Part shown: positions 1 to 10,977 of the stretch, piece by piece | Position numbering within the stretch: the stretch's first letter is position 1 | Layout of the letters: each line of letters opens with the position of its first letter | Assembly: GCF_000304475.1 (NCBI RefSeq) | Contig: NC_018941.1 | Span: 496,001-560,000 of the forward strand | Direction: 5' to 3' | DNA: 64,000 nucleotides | From: Kazachstania africana CBS 2517 | Taxonomy: Eukaryota > Ascomycota > Saccharomycetes > Saccharomycetales > Saccharomycetaceae | Translations under genes and position numbers: made by a program | Notes under the pieces: model-generated | The model's input: the letters and a program-made list of their open reading frames with translations, nothing else | The model's database searches: none | Told to the model about the DNA's origin: nothing

Positions 1-495
1 AACACAATTCTTTTTAATACGCCATTATTTAACTGATATTCTTACAACTAATACCATAAGAATACTTGTCTTGTCACCAAACGTATATAATACCTTCATT
101 TGCAACGAAAGGAATTGTGATCCTGATTCTGCTCAAACTCCGGTACTTACTGTTCTAAAAATAGAACTCCTTCTTCTTGCAATGCATATAAAGGCATCCA
201 TCGTTACTATCAATGTTGAAAGAACCGTCATAGTTGCTGCCAAACTATTTGAAATAGATTAATCTCAAAAGCTAATTATTTAGATAATCTTCCATTTCCT
301 CTTAATTGCCATTTCAGCATATTTTCGGACATCCCGCTTTACAGATTATGTGCCTTTAATTTGCTTAGTATATGAAAAAATGGATACATTATATATCAGA
401 AACATACCTATTCATTCATATAGAATAAATACTCCAGAACCATTAAGACGCATCACTAACAGATAGGGAGGTTTTGATTTATTACGAAAAGGTCC
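1..495. other. Intergenic region upstream of DNF1
   Basis: I see no gene here. By S. cerevisiae order the upstream neighbour would be PAB1 on the same strand, so this stretch probably holds its 3' untranslated region and the DNF1 promoter; that is inference. An AT-rich TATA-like stretch lies near 388-397, about 100 bases before the DNF1 start. The only open frame (71-262) has no recognisable content. Confidence 0.5.
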
Positions 496-3400
496 ATGTC
501 TGACAGATATACAAATCCTTTCGAAGAAGAGCCGAATGATGAGATGCCCCCTTCGGAGAATCCATTTGAGCTGGGAACTTCAAATGGCTCATCAAATATG
601 AATAATGGCAATACAAATCACAGATCAGGCCATACTACTGCTTCTATTATGAAAGATTCAATAAATGGTGAGTTCGAAGAGTTCGAACCCATATCACAAG
701 ATGATGCCCACTCATTCCAAGCCACCCCAAATTTGAATCATGAAGGAGCGACCTTTGATGATGTGATATTAGATAATGACGATGATAATGATGATGAATA
801 TCAGACTACAAAAAGATTTCGAATGGGTACGAAAAGGACAAAGAAAGGAGGAAAGCCCCTTGTTGGGAGAGCAAAAACCCTGAAATGGGCTAAAAAGAAT
901 TTCCTTGATCCATTTGAAGAATTTGCAAATATCAATCATGATGATGATACTTTTGATGAGTCTGGTATGAGAAATCGGTCTGATGAGCTGAGATCGATTT
1001 ATTATAATATGCCTCTTCCTGACGATATGATAGATGCGGAGGGAAAACCCATTGTAGAATATGCTCGTAATAAAATAAGGACAACAAGGTACACACCGCT
1101 TACTTTCCTTCCAAAAAATATATTATTCCAATTCCAAAATTTTGCTAATATCTATTTTTTAGTGCTAATTATTTTAGGAGCCTTTCAAATCTTTGGTGTG
1201 ACAAATCCGGGTTTAAGTGCTGTGCCTTTAATTGTTATCGTTATTATCACTGCAATTAAGGATGGTATTGAAGATTCAAGACGTACAGTACTAGATTTAC
1301 AAGTCAACAATACGAAAACTCACCTACTGAAAGGTGTAGAGAATGCCAATGTGTCAGCTGATAATGTTTCATTATGGAGAAAATTTAAAAAGTTGAATTC
1401 TAGAATGCTGTTCAGATTCATTCGTTATTGTAGGGACCACTTTACTGAAGAAGGTAAGCGTAAAAGGGCAATGAGAAAGCGTAATCAGTTACGTGCTGCT
1501 GCTATGTCTCAAAATAATAAGCATCCCAGGACATCTCTTGACTCCATTGAGAGTTACAGAGTCTCCGCTGAATTTGGTAGACCATCCTTAGATTACAATT
1601 ATGTTGCCACGGGGAATTCTAATCAAAAAGATGTTAGCATTATGGACCGTAATTTGCCTCCAAGGACGGATTGCAAGTTTGATAAAGAATTCTGGAAAAA
1701 CGTTACCGTCGGTGACATTGTGCGTATACATAATAATGAAGAAATACCCGCTGATCTCATCTTGCTCTCAACATCAGATGTCGATGGTGCTTGTTACGTG
1801 GAGACTAAGAACTTGGACGGGGAAACAAACCTGAAAGTTCGTCAATCTCTAAAATGTAGTTTAGACATCAGATCTTCCAGAGATGTAGCAAGATCGAGGT
1901 TCTGGGTAGAAAGTGAGGGCCCACATGCAAATTTATATTCATACCAAGGGAACTTAAAATGGATAGATTCAGTTGATGGTGATCTCAAAAATGAACCAAT
2001 CACAATCAATAATGTTTTGTTACGTGGCTGTACCTTGAGAAATACCAAGTGGGCGATGGGATTAGTTGTTTTTACTGGTGACGAAACTAAAATCATGCTA
2101 AATGCTGGAGCTACACCGACTAAAAAGTCAAAAATATCTAGAGAATTGAACTTTTCGGTCATTTTAAATTTCGCAGTCCTTTTTGTTCTTTGTTTCATAT
2201 CTGGTCTGGTTAATGGTATCTACTACGATAAACAACCTGCTTCACGAGATTACTTTGAGTTTGGTACTGTCGCTGGAAATGCTGCCACCAATGGTTTTGT
2301 TTCGTTTTGGGTAGCTGTAATTCTTTACCAATCGTTAGTTCCTATCTCACTTTATATCTCTGTTGAAATTATCAAAACAGCACAAGCAGCTTTTATATAT
2401 GGTGATGTTTTACTTTATGATGCTAGATTAGACTATCCTTGTACCCCAAAGTCGTGGAACATCTCAGACGATCTCGGTCAGATTGAATACATTTTCTCAG
2501 ATAAAACAGGAACCTTGACTCAAAATATCATGGAATTCAAAAAATGTACCATAAATGGCGTCTCTTATGGACGTGCATACACAGAGGCCTTGGCAGGCCT
2601 ACGAAAGAGACAAGGTATAGATGTCGAGAGCGAAGGCCGCTATGAACGAGAGGAGATAAGTAAAGACAGAGATACGATGATTAACAGTCTTTCTAAGACT
2701 TCTGAAAACTCACAGTTCTATCCAGATGACATAACATTTGTTTCTAAAGAGTTCGTGCAAGACCTAAATGGGGCAAATGGTGAAATGCAACTAAAAAGCT
2801 GTGCTCATTTTATGTTGGCTCTAGCGTTGTGTCACACTGTATTAGCAGAGAAAAACAAAATTGACCCTAACAAATTGGACTTGAAGGCACAATCACCAGA
2901 TGAAGCTGCTCTGGTAACGACTGCTAGGGATATGGGTTTCAGCTATATAGGGAAAACTAAAACCGGTTTAATTGTTGAAATACAGGGTGTTCAAAAGGAG
3001 TTCCAAATTCTAAATATTCTAGAATTCAATTCATCCAGAAAGAGAATGAGCTGTATAGTTAAGGTACCTGGTGCTACTGAAAAAGAAGATCCTACTGCTC
3101 TTTTAATCTGCAAAGGAGCTGATTCTGTAATCTATTCTCGTCTAAGCGATAAGAAAGAAGCTAATGATGAAACTCTACTCGAAAAGACGGCCATACATTT
3201 GGAACAATACGCTACTGAAGGCTTAAGAACCCTGTGCGTTGCTCAAAGAGAAATTCCTTGGTCGATCTACCAATCATGGAATGAAAAGTACAATGTTGCA
3301 GCTGCCGCCTTATCAAACAGAGATGAGCAGCTAGAGACAGTTGCTGACGAGATTGAGAGAGAATTGACCTTGCTTGGTGGTACGGCTATTGAGGATAGGC

Positions 3401-5241
3401 TACAAGATGGTGTCCCAGATGCAATCTCGTTATTAGGAGAGGCTGGTATCAAGCTATGGGTCTTGACCGGTGACAAAGTTGAAACAGCCATAAATATTGG
3501 ATTTTCATGTAACTTATTAAACAATGAAATGGAATTGCTGGTAATAAAATCATCAGGAGATGATATCTCCGAGTTTGGTACGGAACCAGCTGAAATTGTC
3601 GAAAATTTACTTGATAAATATTTGAGGGAGAGATTTGGACTCGCTGGAACTGAGCTTGAACTAGATCAGGCCAAAAAAGATCATGAACAACCTAAAGGGA
3701 ATTTTGCAGTTATAATTGACGGCGAGGCTTTGAAGATGTGTCTCAGTGGGGAAGTCCTAAGGCGCAAATTCCTCTTACTTTGTAAGAATTGTAGGGCTGT
3801 TTTATGTTGCAGAGTTTCTCCTTCCCAAAAAGCTGCTGTGGTTAAGCTAGTTAAAAATTCCCTCGATGTCATGACTTTAGCAATAGGTGATGGTTCAAAT
3901 GACGTAGCAATGATTCAGTCTGCTGATGTCGGCGTAGGAATTGCAGGAGAAGAGGGAAGACAGGCTGTCATGTGTTCGGATTACGCTATCGGTCAGTTCA
4001 GATATTTGGCAAGACTTATTTTAGTACATGGAAGATGGTCATACAAAAGATTATCTGAAATGATTCCACAGTTTTTTTATAAAAACGTTATTTTCACGTT
4101 GACTTTGTTTTGGTATGGTATCTATAACAATTACGATGGTTCCTACTTGTTTGAATACACCTTTTTGATGTTTTATAACCTTGCCTTCACTTCACTTCCT
4201 GTCATTTTCATGGGTATTTTTGATCAGGATGTTAGTGACACCATATCTATGGTAGTTCCGCAATTATATCGGTCAGGTATTCTTGGTCTAGAATGGAACC
4301 AAACAAAATTTTTGTGGTATATGTTAGATGGATTATACCAATCCTGCATAGCATTTTTCTTTCCATTTTGTGTTTACAAAGAGACAATGGTTGTTACAAG
4401 TAACGGCTTAGGGTTGGACCACCGATTTTACGTAGGGCTTATGGTAACAAGCATTGCAGTTGTTACATGTAATGTTTATGTTTTACTCCATCTTTACAGA
4501 TGGGATTGGTTCACTTCATTGTTTATTGCTCTATCATGTTTAGTATTGTTTTTCTGGGGTGGAGTGTGGTCTAGCTCTTTTACCAGTAAGGAATTTTGGA
4601 GAGCAGCTGCTCGTATTTATGGCTCACACGCATTCTGGGGTGTCTTTTTTGTTGGTATGCTATTTTGCCTGCTACCAAGATTTACTTTTGATTCCTTCCA
4701 GAAGTTCTTCTTCCCAACAGATTCTGAAATTGTGAGAGAAATGTGGCAACGTGGTGATTTTGACCGCTATCCACAGGGCTATGACCCAACAGACCCAAAC
4801 AGACCAAAAATACCTAAACATGCGAAATATGAAGATAGTAATGCAGGTGTTAGGTTAAGTAGGACATTTGGAAAATCTAATCGTTCCCACGAGACTATTG
4901 TCACGGAAGAAATACCGATGACGTTCATGAACGACGACCAAGGTTCACCAGTAGCTTTGAAGAGAGTTCAAGAAGAGAGCGATACAAACTGGAAGGCATC
5001 TCCTAAGGAAACACAAGACTTACTGTTTTCTCCGCGCTTACATGAAGGTGCAACCTTTGATGAGGGTACGCCTAACAGAACATCTCTAGATAGGACGAGA
5101 AATGTCATGCTAGCCTCAAATGAGCTTGATAATCGTTATTCAGTAGAAAGAGCTAGAGTTTCTCTAGATCTCCCAGGAATAACGCATGCAGAATCGTTAA
5201 TAGAGGGAAGGAAGAGCTTCCACGGTAATAGACACACATAA
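496..5241 (+). CDS. DNF1: Phospholipid-translocating P4-ATPase (flippase) Dnf1
   Basis: Class IV P-type ATPase that moves aminophospholipids and phosphatidylcholine analogues from the outer to the inner leaflet of plasma and endosomal membranes, with an Lem3-type CDC50 partner in S. cerevisiae. The 1581 residues are close to S. cerevisiae Dnf1 (1571) and Dnf2 (1612). Visible are an acidic cytosolic N terminus, the first membrane pair at about 220-255, the phosphorylation motif DKTGT with Asp669, the ATP-binding region (KGADSVIYSRL), the hinge GDGSNDVAMI, and a C-terminal membrane block ending near residue 1405. A charged tail follows. NPF-type motifs (NPFEEEP, ENPFELG) lie near the N terminus, as in Dnf1/Dnf2 recycling signals. 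DNF1 rather than DNF2 is chosen because BCK2 and CCA1 follow, as in YER166W-YER168C. Confidence 0.95.
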   Translation: MSDRYTNPFEEEPNDEMPPSENPFELGTSNGSSNMNNGNTNHRSGHTTASIMKDSINGEFEEFEPISQDDAHSFQATPNLNHEGATFDDVILDNDDDNDDEYQTTKRFRMGTKRTKKGGKPLVGRAKTLKWAKKNFLDPFEEFANINHDDDTFDESGMRNRSDELRSIYYNMPLPDDMIDAEGKPIVEYARNKIRTTRYTPLTFLPKNILFQFQNFANIYFLVLIILGAFQIFGVTNPGLSAVPLIVIVIITAIKDGIEDSRRTVLDLQVNNTKTHLLKGVENANVSADNVSLWRKFKKLNSRMLFRFIRYCRDHFTEEGKRKRAMRKRNQLRAAAMSQNNKHPRTSLDSIESYRVSAEFGRPSLDYNYVATGNSNQKDVSIMDRNLPPRTDCKFDKEFWKNVTVGDIVRIHNNEEIPADLILLSTSDVDGACYVETKNLDGETNLKVRQSLKCSLDIRSSRDVARSRFWVESEGPHANLYSYQGNLKWIDSVDGDLKNEPITINNVLLRGCTLRNTKWAMGLVVFTGDETKIMLNAGATPTKKSKISRELNFSVILNFAVLFVLCFISGLVNGIYYDKQPASRDYFEFGTVAGNAATNGFVSFWVAVILYQSLVPISLYISVEIIKTAQAAFIYGDVLLYDARLDYPCTPKSWNISDDLGQIEYIFSDKTGTLTQNIMEFKKCTINGVSYGRAYTEALAGLRKRQGIDVESEGRYEREEISKDRDTMINSLSKTSENSQFYPDDITFVSKEFVQDLNGANGEMQLKSCAHFMLALALCHTVLAEKNKIDPNKLDLKAQSPDEAALVTTARDMGFSYIGKTKTGLIVEIQGVQKEFQILNILEFNSSRKRMSCIVKVPGATEKEDPTALLICKGADSVIYSRLSDKKEANDETLLEKTAIHLEQYATEGLRTLCVAQREIPWSIYQSWNEKYNVAAAALSNRDEQLETVADEIERELTLLGGTAIEDRLQDGVPDAISLLGEAGIKLWVLTGDKVETAINIGFSCNLLNNEMELLVIKSSGDDISEFGTEPAEIVENLLDKYLRERFGLAGTELELDQAKKDHEQPKGNFAVIIDGEALKMCLSGEVLRRKFLLLCKNCRAVLCCRVSPSQKAAVVKLVKNSLDVMTLAIGDGSNDVAMIQSADVGVGIAGEEGRQAVMCSDYAIGQFRYLARLILVHGRWSYKRLSEMIPQFFYKNVIFTLTLFWYGIYNNYDGSYLFEYTFLMFYNLAFTSLPVIFMGIFDQDVSDTISMVVPQLYRSGILGLEWNQTKFLWYMLDGLYQSCIAFFFPFCVYKETMVVTSNGLGLDHRFYVGLMVTSIAVVTCNVYVLLHLYRWDWFTSLFIALSCLVLFFWGGVWSSSFTSKEFWRAAARIYGSHAFWGVFFVGMLFCLLPRFTFDSFQKFFFPTDSEIVREMWQRGDFDRYPQGYDPTDPNRPKIPKHAKYEDSNAGVRLSRTFGKSNRSHETIVTEEIPMTFMNDDQGSPVALKRVQEESDTNWKASPKETQDLLFSPRLHEGATFDEGTPNRTSLDRTRNVMLASNELDNRYSVERARVSLDLPGITHAESLIEGRKSFHGNRHT

Positions 5242-6173
5242 TCTGCATCAAATTATATAAATTTTATGTCATTTTATATATTTCAACTTGATATTTCATC
5301 CGATTAATTATAAGTGTACTAAACTCTACCCAATGATAGAACAAGTATATATGAACATCTCTACCCCACAGTCTAAAAAAGTCAGTGTGATTCCCGTTTC
5401 CGCTAAGTAGAAGCCACAAATCAACCTCCTGTGAGGCTACAAAGGTTACCATAGCATTGCATAAAGAATTGCTAGTCAAATATAGCTCAGGTAGGTAATA
5501 TATTCGCAGAATGCTGCGTCACTGTGCTTACAACTTCTCTTGACGTCCTCCTGGCCCCCACACTGCATCGTACGAGATTGTTTTTTTTTAGGCGGAGCGG
5601 TTTTTGATCTCTGCTTAGAATTGACTTACTTGAACATTCCACTTTGCGGGAGCCTGAAAAATTCGCTGGTGGAAAATTCTTCTTACTGAGGCTCCGATCC
5701 CAGCTGAAATATAACTTGCCGTTGCAGAATTATACAGCTTTTAAGCTAATTCCAGTCTTATATCACATTTTATACCACAAGAGGGCTCAATTAGTGCCAA
5801 ATAATTAAAATAAAAGGTACTTTAACGGGATCCAACGTTTTTATATTGTCTATAGACATTTGAATTGTTATTACGAATTTAGTTCATAAGGTTGATTAGT
5901 ATGTCATGATTTGAAGGCTCCTACGAGCTACTGTGATTTTGATTAATATGTTTTAACTAATAATCTTTTACTAACAAGAAGTCCCCATAAAGATTACTTT
6001 AATAGCATCTCTAAGTCCTTTTGCAAAGCTTACCTTTTTTCAAAGAGCACAAGGTCGAGCTGACTAAGATTGATTATAAGTACTTGCTATAACAAACTCT
6101 TTCGAGGTTTTAAATAGTCTTTCTAAAGAGGTAACTCTGGACAGGATTTCGCACCTTCTTAGTTTTCCTCATA
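5242..6173. other. Intergenic region, DNF1 3' flank and BCK2 promoter
   Basis: No gene is supported; the short reverse frame at 5264-5479 has no recognisable content. The part at 5540-5720 is visibly richer in G and C than its surroundings. It contains a 7-base inverted repeat, GGAGCCT at 5649-5655 and AGGCTCC at 5689-5695, with a 33-base loop. No snoRNA boxes or tRNA fold could be made out. Confidence 0.5.
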
Positions 6174-8849
6174 ATGGCTAGAATCTCATCCAAACTAAAA
6201 TACGCTAATGACACTCTTGGGGCTACCAAAAGTCCCGTCACAGACACTATAAGTAAATGGAAAATACCTCATTATTACAAAAGAAAGCACAATTCCGGTC
6301 AGACGTCTACAAAGCCTCAAAAGGCGCCGGGTTCTACAATTTCTCCAAAGATCAATACCATTAACAGTTCTAAGAAAGTTATCATTGAGGACTCCAGTGA
6401 TAAGACTTCACGATCCAAGAAGAAAAATAGCAAATCTGAAAAGAGAAACTCAAGAGAGATGGTCTTTGTTAATTACACTGTACAAGATAAGTCACTCCCA
6501 GAGTCACCTTCAAATAATAATGTATCGTGCGCCCCAGAGGAAAAAAATCATAAGTTACGCTCAAAAAGAGACATGCTTAAAATGTTTCGTTCTGCTAAAG
6601 ATAATTGCGCTCCTCAATTGTCCCCATCATCCTCAGTGGGCGCTTCCATTGTGGGGATACCACAGTATAATGCGTTGAATAATCAAGTTAGCACGCCTAT
6701 GGAAAGCAATGAAGACAGCCAATTTGGGGGACCACTTAGTTTAGAGAAAATTAATGACAAGTTTGACTATGATGATTTCATGAAATATGGTATTATGACC
6801 AACTCAATCTCTGAATCAGAGCTTTTGTTAGAGTATACGCCATCAAATGGTAAACCAAGGTATGAAGAAGAAGTTGTTCCTATCTCCAAGAGGAATTCAT
6901 CATTGGCAAAGCCTCTCAGACAAATTGCCAATCATCCTTATGCCAGCTCATCGCCTTCACTACCTACTATCTCAACTTTGCCCCTAATTAGTGGTAAAAA
7001 TGGGAAAGCACAACTTTCTCAAAGTGAACAGAATTTTGACTTGAATATTTCACCTTCAATTTCTAATGCTGGGTCAAACGTTGGGTCAATACCAATGAGC
7101 AATAGCAGAACAAATTCAAATCGTAAAGATTACAGTTCGAAGATCATACCTCAATACATAGGACTCAACACAAATAATTATGATTGTACTGATGGATATT
7201 CTTCTTCTCAACAGGCCACGGCCGGAAACTCTCAACCAAGTGCAAGCCCAACTTCTGATAGCACTGCTCCAGTTAAAATGGGAGAAGAGAATGATGCTTC
7301 CATTGAATTCAGTAAAATGTTCATTAGAAAAAGGGCAGATACTGTGGGATCTATATATTCAGGTCGATCAGCAAGTACATCTACACCATTAAATAATGTG
7401 AGCAATTGCATTAGTAAAACGACGACACAGAGAGTTGCAAGTATAGGATCATTATCATCTCTTACAAATAGATATTCGCCAATTAGGACTGCTTCACCAG
7501 CCAGACCTCGCTCTGCCACCCGTACTTCCTCAGTCTACCGTCTATCAAGAGATTTAACGTCTTTATACAGTGTACCTGATGAGGAAGAGGCTGTCGAAAA
7601 TGCAGATAATGAAACCTTTTTGGATTCACAATACCCGAGTAAATATTATACTAATAACTACAATAATCCAACCACTCTCAGATTTGGACATAAAAAGAAA
7701 CAGGAATCAATTTCTGACTTATACAGGCACTCAAGGACAACTTCCGCAGTTAGTGTCACTACCCCCTCCTCCAGCTCTTTCATGACATCACCTTACTTAA
7801 ACTCAACATTTGCAGTTGCAGCATCTGGTTCAGTGGCATCAACACCCACTACGTATGATAAATATGGCGCAACTAACGAAAATACTAACTCGGTTCTAAC
7901 TAATGCATATGCATCATCGCGCGCTTCCAGCAATATGAATAGGAAGAGTGAAATTGATAGTAACAATGCCATGATTGAATTCGCAGAATTAAGATCATCA
8001 CTTGAACATTTACCTGTGATAAAGGGTATTGGCAAGAAAAAACATGATAATAGAAAGGATACCATTTATGATTCTAACAATAATGATAATATTCAGATAA
8101 AGCAAGAAAAATCTTTTGCTACTTCCGGCACTGACGCACATACAATAGATATGGGCAATACTACGAGTCATACTATTAACAATCATGTGAATGATGATCT
8201 TTTGAGGATTTTTACTAGAGACAGCAGTGAAAATGGTAGTGTTATGGATTGCTTGATGGGCAATTCTTTATCTACCATTGCAAGTTCTACCCAAGGCCAT
8301 AATTTCCCATCTAATGAAGAATATTCCTTGATTAACACTGGTGCAGGCTTGGTTGATGTAAATTTGAATCGTTTTACAAATTCACCAATGGTACAAAGCA
8401 AGGTTATATCTTCAAATCCAGGTATAAATATTCCTAATGGGGATGAATTGATGACACAATCTGCCTCGGGATTCAGTTTTGAAGGTTCGACATCGTTTGC
8501 AGAATCACAGAATAAGACCGCCGAAAGGGAAAATTCAAAATCAGCTTCCGGATTATCAAATAAGGAGGGAGCTTTTGAAGTTCCTTCCTATCATCAAGCA
8601 TCTACAATAAACCCACTAGAAAAAGCATCTTCCCCCTCTACGGTCGCACCGATGACGAATAATGGTCATGCTCTTGATTTTGACTCAGTTCTCGGACCTG
8701 ACTTACAAGATATTTCCCAAATATCGTCTGCTCAATCAAATAATGATCATTCCGGTCCAAGCTTTGGGTACTCAAATGTACATGCAAATTTCGATGTCAG
8801 CAACATGGATATTGATAATTTGACTAAGCTTTTTTATTCGAGCAAGTAG
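6174..8849 (+). CDS. BCK2: Bck2-like G1 transcription activator
   Basis: Ser/Thr/Asn-rich, mostly disordered protein of 891 residues (S. cerevisiae Bck2 has 851). In S. cerevisiae Bck2 promotes G1/S transcription in parallel to Cln3 and is a dosage suppressor of the Pkc1 pathway. There is no enzyme domain. Recognition rests on short blocks I know from Bck2: KWKIPHYY at 28-35, EMVFVNYTVQD at 95-105, EENDASIEFSKMF before residue 390, and a basic SP-rich block at about 420-450 that includes NRYSPIRTASPARPRSATR. SP and TP sites in that block are plausible kinase targets. Its place between DNF1 and CCA1 matches YER167W. The start has no competing upstream ATG. Confidence 0.88.
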   Translation: MARISSKLKYANDTLGATKSPVTDTISKWKIPHYYKRKHNSGQTSTKPQKAPGSTISPKINTINSSKKVIIEDSSDKTSRSKKKNSKSEKRNSREMVFVNYTVQDKSLPESPSNNNVSCAPEEKNHKLRSKRDMLKMFRSAKDNCAPQLSPSSSVGASIVGIPQYNALNNQVSTPMESNEDSQFGGPLSLEKINDKFDYDDFMKYGIMTNSISESELLLEYTPSNGKPRYEEEVVPISKRNSSLAKPLRQIANHPYASSSPSLPTISTLPLISGKNGKAQLSQSEQNFDLNISPSISNAGSNVGSIPMSNSRTNSNRKDYSSKIIPQYIGLNTNNYDCTDGYSSSQQATAGNSQPSASPTSDSTAPVKMGEENDASIEFSKMFIRKRADTVGSIYSGRSASTSTPLNNVSNCISKTTTQRVASIGSLSSLTNRYSPIRTASPARPRSATRTSSVYRLSRDLTSLYSVPDEEEAVENADNETFLDSQYPSKYYTNNYNNPTTLRFGHKKKQESISDLYRHSRTTSAVSVTTPSSSSFMTSPYLNSTFAVAASGSVASTPTTYDKYGATNENTNSVLTNAYASSRASSNMNRKSEIDSNNAMIEFAELRSSLEHLPVIKGIGKKKHDNRKDTIYDSNNNDNIQIKQEKSFATSGTDAHTIDMGNTTSHTINNHVNDDLLRIFTRDSSENGSVMDCLMGNSLSTIASSTQGHNFPSNEEYSLINTGAGLVDVNLNRFTNSPMVQSKVISSNPGINIPNGDELMTQSASGFSFEGSTSFAESQNKTAERENSKSASGLSNKEGAFEVPSYHQASTINPLEKASSPSTVAPMTNNGHALDFDSVLGPDLQDISQISSAQSNNDHSGPSFGYSNVHANFDVSNMDIDNLTKLFYSSK

Positions 8850-9009
8850 ATGTCTACGTACGATTAGTCTCCTTACCAGCTATTGCTTCGATCCTTCAAA
8901 CATTAAAACATAGCAATATACACACATACAAATATAAATGATAAACATAGAAAAAAATGCATTTCCAGTTACTGACTTGTAAAAAATAGTTATTATATAA
9001 AATTAAATT

Positions 9010-10854
9010 TCAAAGATAAGTAGGCAAATTTTCTTTGATATATGCAAGTAATTCATCACTTGAGCCGTGAGGGTTATCTAGCTGCCATATGATTGCATCA
9101 CTATTTGCTTTTCCCAACCATGGCCCAGCTTTCATCTCTAACGATTTGAGTAACTTTTTACCATCAAGCAATGGCTTCAGGTTATGGCAATCAACCAAAT
9201 CTTGGTCAATAATATAATCGTAAAATAATTCATACTTTCTGAAAATAAATTCCGCGCTTTGGTCATTTTCTGCGTTATGTGTACTCTTGAGATATTCATC
9301 CACCAAGGAAGTGAAATGCATTATTTCCCAAGTACCGTTAAAGTCTCTTAAAAAGGTGCCTAATTCCGATCTTTTTAAAAAATTTTCTTTCAAAAAGAAT
9401 TTATTCATCATTCGTTGGTAATTTTGGATTGAATCCACGCATTTTGACACAATTGCTGCATCATTCTTACTAAATTTTAGCCCTTCTCTTACCACACTTT
9501 CCACTAAGGACATTGTATTATTCATCTTCTTTTTAGGCAATGAAATAATTTTTAGGTTTGAGGCGGGAATAAGAGTTGAAGCTAAGATGAAATTTTGGCA
9601 AAAATTCCTATTTTCTTGTAATAATGTCCTTAGTCTGAATACATTATTGATTAATGAATCATAGTTTTTCAAAAAAGTTAACAGTTGTCTGTTCATTGGA
9701 CCATTCCTTTTATAAATATTTATGATTTTTGGATATTCTGAATTGTTCTGTTCATTAAATTCTATAACACTTTGATCACCATGCCAAAAAAAGATTACAT
9801 TTTCGAGATTGGATATTTGAATCAATTTTAATGCAATGAGTGGGTTTGATCCGTTTAGAATCTTTTCCATTTCTACACCTATTCTCTCTCTAGAGATTTT
9901 GGAATTGAAAGAAAGATTGATTTCGGGATCATTCATTTCGAAAAGAACCTCATTATCAATTTTAAAATTGAATCTGGACGCAAATCTGATTAATCTTAGC
10001 ACTCTTAATGGATCGTCTAAGAAAGTTTGTCTTGGTGGTAATGGTGTCTTCAAGACACCTTCTTTCAAATCCTTTAAACCACGATGTGTATAATCTTCAA
10101 TTTGATCACTAGCAATGTTATAAAATAGGGCGTTCAATGTCGCATCTCTTCTCAAAGCGTCTTGTTCTGGAGTACCAAAGTTTACAATTGGAATTCTTGA
10201 AGTTTCCGTATATTCTTCTGATCTTAAATTAACGAAGTCGATCTCTACACCAAACAGTTTGGTAGTAGCTGTCTCTAAATGTTTGGATTTTTCCGGATTT
10301 TTATCTATCTTATGAATCGAATGAGGTTTAATCCCATATTTACCGTAATTTTCCAATAAATATTCGTTTAATCCACGAGCAAACTCTTCACCCGTCATAA
10401 TATTTATCGCTATATCTAAATCGTGAGAACCTTGACCTAATAGCTTGTCACGTACCCAACCACCAGTAATCCGCAAAGTCAGAGGATCAATCGAAGGATC
10501 ATAAGCAGACGTACTATTATAATAGTGAACGTAATCTTTTAAAAGATTACAGATTTTAGATTCAGTTTCCGTTAGTTGAATATTTGGAAGTAGTTCTGAT
10601 GAAGTACTGTGGGATGATCTTGTAATCATGTCATTGACCACATCAGGTATCACGGATGCATTTTTGTCGCTTATAGCATCCAAATTTAAGCTGCTATTAT
10701 TTACAGAATCTGAAATATTGTTAGCAAGACGATAATCTCTAGTACTCTTGGTGGAATGTGTCATTACAAAAGAAATAGGATATAATGCGCGGCGAATTCG
10801 ATGTGTATTACTAGCAAAACCAAAACCGAACAATTTAGTGCCCCGTAACAGCAT
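9010..10854 (-). CDS. CCA1: CCA-adding tRNA nucleotidyltransferase
   Basis: Adds and repairs the 3' CCA end of tRNAs from CTP and ATP, in cytosol, nucleus and mitochondria. The class II nucleotidyltransferase core is clear: GGWVRDKLLGQGSHDLDIAI with the metal-binding DLD near 142-144, then DALRRDATLNALFYN near 230-245, DDPLRVLRLIRFASRF, and the SRERIGVEMEKIL motif. The ending GPWLGK...WQLDNP is typical of Cca1. The 614 residues exceed S. cerevisiae (546), mainly before the catalytic domain. Met1 precedes a basic, hydrophobic, acid-free stretch of about 30 residues that resembles a mitochondrial presequence; Met31 (ATG at 10762-10764) would give a form without it. S. cerevisiae Cca1 also uses several starts for dual targeting. 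It is divergent with RPH1. Confidence 0.95.
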   Translation of the reverse strand: MLLRGTKLFGFGFASNTHRIRRALYPISFVMTHSTKSTRDYRLANNISDSVNNSSLNLDAISDKNASVIPDVVNDMITRSSHSTSSELLPNIQLTETESKICNLLKDYVHYYNSTSAYDPSIDPLTLRITGGWVRDKLLGQGSHDLDIAINIMTGEEFARGLNEYLLENYGKYGIKPHSIHKIDKNPEKSKHLETATTKLFGVEIDFVNLRSEEYTETSRIPIVNFGTPEQDALRRDATLNALFYNIASDQIEDYTHRGLKDLKEGVLKTPLPPRQTFLDDPLRVLRLIRFASRFNFKIDNEVLFEMNDPEINLSFNSKISRERIGVEMEKILNGSNPLIALKLIQISNLENVIFFWHGDQSVIEFNEQNNSEYPKIINIYKRNGPMNRQLLTFLKNYDSLINNVFRLRTLLQENRNFCQNFILASTLIPASNLKIISLPKKKMNNTMSLVESVVREGLKFSKNDAAIVSKCVDSIQNYQRMMNKFFLKENFLKRSELGTFLRDFNGTWEIMHFTSLVDEYLKSTHNAENDQSAEFIFRKYELFYDYIIDQDLVDCHNLKPLLDGKKLLKSLEMKAGPWLGKANSDAIIWQLDNPHGSSDELLAYIKENLPTYL

Positions 10855-10977
10855 TAACTAACAGAATTGTACCCTCCCAATTACTAAATTAAAAATGTAT
10901 TGAACCCATATAAATTAAGCTCATCGCTTGAAATTTCAAAAAGTTGCAGCAAAAAAAAAAAAAAGTCGACCACTTCA

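Noticed and set aside
1842..2198. 118-codon frame antisense to DNF1, with many similar antisense frames across the window (for example 14621-15025, 51013-51480, 41094-41492)
   Set aside because: They are shadows of well-supported genes on the other strand, with no independent features.
4406..4413. TTAGGGTT telobox inside DNF1
   Set aside because: Lies within conserved coding sequence; most likely chance.
5264..5479. 71-codon reverse frame just after DNF1
   Set aside because: No similarity recognised, no counterpart in the S. cerevisiae order, and the length is expected by chance.
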